64,000 nucleotides of DNA from contig JAKJHU010000066.1 in assembly GCA_022316685.1 (NCBI GenBank), forward strand, positions 930,001-994,000. The letters run 5' to 3'. The position numbers and the translations under genes are program-made. This document shows, one piece after another, positions 57,856-64,000 of the stretch. The notes beneath the pieces were generated by a model. The model was not told where the DNA came from and did no database searches. It saw only the letters and a program-made list of their open reading frames with translations. Numbering within the stretch: the first letter of the stretch is position 1; the number at the start of each line of letters is the position of its first letter. Origin of the DNA: Progne subis subis. Taxonomy: Eukaryota; Chordata; Aves; Passeriformes; Hirundinidae.

Positions 57856-59524
57856 TGTGTACCTAAAAAAACTGCTCCCACATGAGCTTGTTTGATCAAG
57901 AGCTGAGCAAAGAATAAAGCAAAGAAGCAAAGACTACCAAAAGCACTTCCTTCCATCCTTTTCTGTGCCACAAGACTGGACATTTTTCCATGCCAGGTAA
58001 GAGTTGCAGGAGAGCTTTGCCCGATTTAATCATCCCTCATGGATCTTGCTGAAATGAGCAGTGTCCCTTTAGGTAAAGGATCTAAACTGAGTAATCATCC
58101 CTTTGCAAACAGATTTGTAATAAATAGCCTATCAAGATGTGAAAGGCCAATTTCATCCCTGTTAGCACTTCGATCTGTTTCCTCATGCAGTTTCTCTTCA
58201 AGATGACCAATGTCACATTTCATCAGGAAAAAAAAAAAAAAAAAACCAAAATCAAAAGCTCTGGTGAATAGGCAGTGTTAGGTCAGGGCACTGTACTGAG
58301 ATGTAAGGCATCCAGTCTGGATAGAAACTCCCTTAGGCAAGGCATGTTTCAGTTTGCCAGCCAAGGAAACAATCCCATTTCAGACACACAATCACAGTGA
58401 AAAAAAAAAACCTACTCAGGCTGGTCAAACCAAAGGAGCTCAGAGACGTAAAGCAAGAAGTAACTTGCTTTATTCTCACCTGTATTACTTGTATTATAGT
58501 AAAGCCTTCAAAAAGATGGGAGGAATTTTTGTAACATAAAAGTGCCAGTTTTAACTAAGGCTACCAAGTCAATTTCAATTAGTTCACTTTCCATATATTC
58601 CAAGTACTGGAACAGTTCATATTCTTTCCAGGCTGGTTTTCCAGGCCTCCTTTTTTCTTGATGAATCTGTGTTTTTTCATAGTCAAAGAAAAGTCTTTTC
58701 AGCTACTCGAGTTATTCACCTCATAGTTTCCATCTACTGCCTACTCTTGATACACAAACACACCTCCCTAAATTAAATCTCACATACACCTAACACTATA
58801 AACTTTAAAACTACTGTCAAAAGACAGCCTGAATTTGAAACTTGAATGTTGTGACTCATCTTAAAATTACATTAAATTAGGAGGATTAAAAAGACTGCTT
58901 GGAGAGAAGACATTTGGGATGTAAACAGCTGAAATAGCTGAGTATGCTCAGCTGGCATTAATATTTTAGATCTCTGTGCAGCCAAAGATTTCCTGCTTAT
59001 GCCAAACAGGAAAGAGTCTGTTATAACAGTGTTTGGTATAAAAGAGGGAAAAAAAGTAATGAGAGAAAAAAAAGAAAAATAGATTCTATTTCATAGAAAA
59101 GATTTGTTGATTCCTTTCCCACCTGTTCAAAACAATGACTTAATATCCAGAGACCCACAACTTTTCACACGTGTGTGAAGAAATTCTGAACATCACATCC
59201 AGATCGAAAATCCTAAGACCAGCACAGCTTTGACAGAAACAGAACACCACAGGAAATCCCAAGACATCTGCAGTGCTTAAAAAAAAAAATCTTCTCAGAG
59301 CTGCTAAGGAACCAAACTTAATTTAGTAAAATACCAAGAGAATGCCAGATTCAACTCATTTATCAATCACTTGACAGCACTGAAGAATTAACAGGCACAA
59401 TTCCACACGAAAGAAGTGACTGGATGCTTCTCAAAAGGACTATGAAGGGAGCAAAGTAATGTGTAGTACAAAGGCCAGTGTAGCACCACTTGGGCCACAG
59501 TCTGGCAGTAACAAGACAGTTCTA

Positions 59525-59559
59525 CTTGTTAGAAGGGGTGAAAAGGAAAGCCTTGCATG
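59525..59559. repeat. direct repeat copy 2 (35 bp)
   Basis: It matches 57821-57855 with one mismatch in 35 bases. Weak similarity extends about 10-15 bases further left (TAAC...CAGT). It is probably part of a dispersed repeat that I do not recognise. Confidence 0.9.
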
Positions 59560-59714
59560 CAGAAACTGTATGAGAACACGTATAAAAGCTTTAGCACAGA
59601 AGTCAAGTAGCTCTGACTGGATTTACAGGAAAGGGAGATCGAATGGATTGTACTGCTGCATTACTGAAGCTGGAAGCAAGTGAAATTACAGCTAAGAACA
59701 TGAACTACTACACA

Positions 59715-60170
59715 AGATCAGACCAGACAGCCCATTTAGCTCAGTAGCCTTCAGCAGCTATGAACACACAGGACTAGGGAGAGAGGCTGGGGGGGATGTT
59801 GCTGTATATTGGATGGACATTTTTTCATCCCCTAAATCCTTCCAGTTTCCAGCAATATGTGGCTTAAAGACTTCCCAAATGCATCGGCATCTGTGTATTT
59901 AATAGCCCTTAATGAGCTTTTCTAGCATGAATTCGTCTTATTGTTTGAGCCAGGGAAATGACTGGCATTCACAGCATTCTGTGGCAGGGAGTTCCAGAGT
60001 GTAATTGTGTGCTGTGTCAAAAAGTGCTTCCTCTACAGCCCACTATCTGATGGTTTTGATCATACCATTTCATTTGGTGAAGAAGGCTATAATACTGAGT
60101 GCTGTTTTCTTCAGCTTACAAGCATAATTGTACTGTGTGCTTCATAAGAAGTAGCAAAGCATATAATCAA
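59715..60170 (-). mobile_element. degraded ancient CR1-group LINE 3' end
   Basis: The + strand resembles the reverse complement of the old CR1 type common in turtles and crocodilians. It begins AAGATCAGACCAGACAGCCC and ATTTAGCTCAGTAGCC. Later it has TTCACAGCATTCTGTGGCAG, GGAGTTCCAGAG, GTGTGCTGTGTCAAAAAGTG, CTTCCTCT and CATTTCATTTGGTGA in the usual order. It is highly diverged, with several gaps. The first 180 bases are the least certain. Confidence 0.72.
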
Positions 60171-60664
60171 TAGGTCCTAAGTGAGGAAACAAATTATCTA
60201 CAAGCACTTAGATAAACTAGATGAGCTAAAATCATAAACTGACTAAATTACTCCTAACCTACTTTTAAAGAAAGCAAGCTGAATATCTACTTAAACTCTA
60301 AACACATCTCTTTGATAAACAAAATTAGGCTGATCAGCTTATAGAAATCAAAAGGGAAAAAATTGTGTTAGAACAACATTGAGAAAAATGGGGAGACATT
60401 TCAGGGAAAAGCCACTAAATTTTCATTACAAAATCATAGCATTTCACCCCAAGCTCATTTCTCATGAGAGGGTTATTTACTTGACCAATAGATACAAGCA
60501 CATACCTTGATTTGAAACTTCTATAGCACAACCCCCAAAAATAAACTCACAGATGAACCAAAAAATGATGCTGAGATGAAGTTACTGCAAGGCACCTGTG
60601 CAATCTGTGATTCTGTCAGTTTAAGTGCCATAAAGAGGGAAAAATCTGCTGTTCAGGGATGCAG

Positions 60665-60840
60665 ATCTCATTCTGGGATATATTAACCAGGGTGATGACA
60701 TGACAGCACATCCTCATTTGGAACACAGAGTTCAGATTCAGTTGCTGAACTTTGGAAAGGATGCAGCCAAGCTGGACAGGGTCCAGAACAAAGCATGGAG
60801 TGCTGTGAGCCTAGCTGCACAGGAAGGCTCCAGTAATGGA
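60665..60840 (+). mobile_element. CR1 LINE internal fragment, strongly diverged
   Basis: The sense strand has ATCTCATTCTGGGATATATT, AACCAGGGTGATGACATG, CATCCTCATTTGGA and then GGAAAGGATGCAGCCAAGCT, GGACAGGGTCCAGAACAAAG. This follows the CR1 ORF2 3' region with its CTGGGATGCATTAA and GGAGAGGGTCCAGAG words. It has many substitutions and small deletions. Confidence 0.62.
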
Positions 60841-63800
60841 GCATGTTACATTTAAAACAAGGAAGAATGAATGGGTGGTGGGCAGATGCAGCCCTGTGTC
60901 CCTGTGGGTATTTTTACACATAAAAAGATGACCATTCATACAATCACAACAAATCTTCTCTACATTCACTGAAGGTGAGACAAGCAGAAGTTAGCTTTCA
61001 CATTACAGAAACTTTAATGCAAGTATTCCATGAAAGGTAGTGGAATGTACAAAGAAAATACTCTGGAAGTTCAGACATGCCTATCAGCATGGTTTAAAAA
61101 GCAGATTTGCCCACCTGCTGGAATAATCTTTATCTACCAGATGCTGCCTCGAAGCACAATGATACAGTTTGTGCACAGAGCCCAAACTCCCTTCAGGATC
61201 TAGATTCTCACTAGCACATGTACAGCAAGATCATTCCTTGCTAGGAGTCAGGCTCTTATTTTCCAAGGCACATTGCTTCCAGATTGTACTAACATTGGTT
61301 TAAAGTAGATTAAGCACAGCACAGTGCTCCCCACACCCTGTCAGGAATGACTTCCACCTGCCCCAAGGCAGCTGTATCCATACAAAGTAAACAGTCAAAA
61401 ATTCTTCTAATTTTTTTGTGTATTGTTATTTGGTAAAGTCCTTGGACACGGTGAAAGGTCTTGTAGTACACTAAAGCCTGGGGAGTATCAGTGTCAAGAG
61501 GGAAAAATACATTAATTTCATGAAAGGAGTCTATCTCAGGACTTTCCCTTGAACGAACCTGAAGTGCAGCTCAGCATCACAAGACTCATTCAAATTGTGA
61601 GGAAAAAAGGTGGCAGTGGGCTAACAGAGACATGATCTGTCCTTTTCCAGAACCCCTAAATTGACACTGGATTCCCTTCAGGGGGGCTGAGGTTAAGAGA
61701 TACCAACATGGTGCACTTAGAATGCCAGGTCTGTTGAATCTGAATTATCTGTACTGATCCAAAAAAGGATAAGGATCATAACAATGAGTTTTTTAGGCTA
61801 CAAGAGATATCATAACTACAAAGCAACCAGGTCATCCCTGAGTTAACTAGCTGAGTGTATGAAACAAAACACTGAGCCAGCTCAGAATACTCACAGCATA
61901 GTTGCTCTTCATGTCTATGTAACCAGTGTTCAGAATATCACCTGTACTATACAAGGGATCCAGGAGTGACAGACCATCTTCAGTGACTGGCTATCAAGTC
62001 TTGTTGGAGCCAAGAGAGGAAGCTTGTTTGAACAAAGAGCAATCAGAACAAGCAAAATCTCTTCTTTAGAGTCATGGCCTCTCCCAGTTTAAGCCATCTG
62101 AATAGTGATCAAATGAAATAGTCACTTGAACAAATTCTACAGGTCACCACTGCCCCAAAAAGACTGGTGGTGAACTGTGGCATTAACCAAGGATCTGCGT
62201 GATCCAAAATAAAAACCACAGCACGATCCACCAAGAATAACAAGAACTCACTATCCCTCTAAGCTATCACTCAGTAGACATGTTCAGATACAGAAGGTAA
62301 AGTACTAAAGTTGTAGCAACAGATCCAGGGCATTGACACAGCTTATTATCAGTGCAGTTCCAATTAGCACAGCTCACTTCAGGTACAACCAGCACCTCTG
62401 CCATGGTTTTCACAGGTAGCATAATTGTCCTAGCACATTATTCACACTTAGAAACTAAAGCAGTTAGTCACGGCTGAGAATAGATACCCAGCACAATTAT
62501 CAGAGAGAAGCACTGAAAGAAGGATGCCTTTAAGAAGCTGGTCTGTGCCTATTCAGTCAGTGGAACAAGACAAATTGCTCCAAAAAACCCCAAGACCTAG
62601 TTTTATATTCTAATTAAGTGTCCTTAAATTGCTTCAACTGTATTTCATGGCAAGTTAATTCTTTTTACCATATGTCAGGCAGTGCCATTCCAGACTGGGT
62701 TTTGGAAGCTAGAATTGCCAAGAACAGTGTTTTTATTTGCCCTCACCCTTGGATAAGTGCAACTGATTCCATGCATCAGGAAAATACACTTCTCTAAAGA
62801 AGATGTATGCATTCCCTCTTTGTTAAAAAGAGCCCAAAATACATGTGCAAATTCTTGTCTTCATATGTAAGGACTTTTATGGTTACTAACTTTCATGTGA
62901 GATGAAGATACCAAGGCATACATTCTTCCCATCTCAATTCAACCTGCTGCAACAGATTTGGCAGAATAAATCCAGACCTGAACATCTATAATTTCCATGG
63001 AAATACTCCTAAAAATCAAGGCAGCATCTTGCTTTCCTTTTAAAAAAAAAAAAAATTTGGCTAAGAGGCCTGCAGTTATCAAAGATGAACTGAACTATAT
63101 AGGTAAGAGAAGCTGAGAAATCTGGCAAACTTAAACTGAAGTGACAACAGCTGACTGTGAAGAATCCCCCACACAGAATTTTAAGCCCTTTTTAGCATGT
63201 GGCAATTGATGTCCATCTCCTAGTCACTGCTAAACCGACAACCAGTTCCCAGCAAGTGATGCCAGCACAGACACACAGGATGCAGGACCAGCCAGGAGTC
63301 AGCCAAGCCAGCTGTGAGCAGTCAGCAAAGGCTAAAGGCAGTCCAAGTGTTTGTCCCTATTATCACATCCCTGGGTTTGTTTGAATTCCACAGATGCAAT
63401 ACAAAGGTTATATTTAGTGACTAATGCAGTTTGACACTGAGAAGCTCAAGAGCCTGGTTTTTTACCATCAAGTGGGAAGAAACCTGCAGCAGTACAGGCC
63501 TGCCATAAGAAGCAGTGTCACAATTCTTTCCTTTGCAACGCCATTATAAGAGGCCCGCCCCCCCCCCAAAAAAAAAAAAAAAATCAAAGCCAATGTCTTT
63601 CTTGCCATGTCTCTAGGTGAACAGACCCAGGAAAGTGATAAATGAAGAGGCAGTTAGGTCTTAATTTGCTTCTGTTCCAGGGTCCAGTGAAGGTCCAGTA
63701 TGCCTGAAAATACATCCCCTCTTTTCTCAGAACTGGCACAAAAGAAATTCTTTGTCTACACAAAGTTATCTATCCCTTTCTTCTCATTAGGCCATCAAAG

Positions 63801-64000
63801 CTTCTGCATCTTCTGAACTTTTGTAACAAAACTACTGAACAAGAAGATAATGTCTCTAGGAGCATGTTCCAGCAACTGGGCAGAATTCCCTTCACGTTCA
63901 GTTTAACACAGACGCCTTCTCAAATTCAGAAACTGAAATGATGCCTGTATTGAGAAGAGTTTATATTGTCCAACCTGCTATGCACATGCAAGTTGTCAGC

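Larger units (their letters stand above)
55672..64000 (-). other. PROSER2: PROSER2 5' intron (partial)
   Basis: More than 8.3 kb lie upstream of the second-last coding exon. I looked for a short N-terminal coding exon ending in phase 0 before a GT donor on the - strand and found none with a credible reading. The stretch holds an A/C-rich low-complexity string, a 35-bp direct repeat, an old CR1 relic and another CR1 fragment. It probably continues as intron past the right edge. Confidence 0.7.

Noticed and set aside
1..64000. tRNA genes, CRISPR arrays, bacterial operons or a mitochondrial insertion
   Set aside because: I saw no B-box with a matching acceptor stem, no spaced direct-repeat array and no mitochondrial gene sequence. 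The sequence is vertebrate nuclear DNA.

Overview
The window is vertebrate nuclear DNA, most likely from a bird. It has large AT-rich introns with GT-AG splice sites, and its dispersed repeats are dominated by CR1 LINE fragments whose 3' ends match the chicken and zebra finch type. The two protein-coding genes recognised, UPF2 and PROSER2, lie tail-to-tail, as they do on human chromosome 10p14. Species cannot be named. Long T/G-rich low-complexity strings hint at a songbird, but only weakly.

Layout. Positions 1 to about 42230 hold the 3' two thirds of UPF2 on the + strand. There are 19 coding exons from 314 to 41014, encoding about 890 residues that correspond to roughly residue 383 to the end of the ~1272-residue human protein, followed by a 3'UTR. 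The first exons lie upstream of the window. Positions ~42230 to ~50800 are an intergenic stretch of about 8.6 kb with several CR1 fragments, a possible decayed solo LTR and a GC-rich patch with meaningless long ORFs. Positions ~50800 to 64000 hold the 3' part of PROSER2 on the - strand: a long 3'UTR, a large terminal coding exon (53563-54554), one upstream coding exon (55419-55671) and more than 8 kb of 5' intron. The start codon of PROSER2 lies beyond the right edge.

Function. UPF2 is the scaffold of nonsense-mediated mRNA decay. It joins UPF3B, bound through its third MIF4G domain, to UPF1, bound through a C-terminal helix and beta-hairpin. PROSER2 is a poorly characterised proline/serine-rich protein. 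The two genes have no evident functional link; their pairing is ancestral synteny.

Most notable points. The last UPF2 coding exon contributes only 10 nt of coding sequence (two codons, one split base and the stop), 6 kb from its neighbour, and the donor before it carries an in-frame stop. PROSER2 holds two copies of an EALxKLGL motif and shares its whole module order with SARG (C1orf116). A 35-bp block is directly repeated in the PROSER2 intron (28 bp exact). Several CR1 relics of different age are present, including a degraded copy of a much older CR1 lineage. I found no previously undescribed genetic system; most of the window is ordinary intron.
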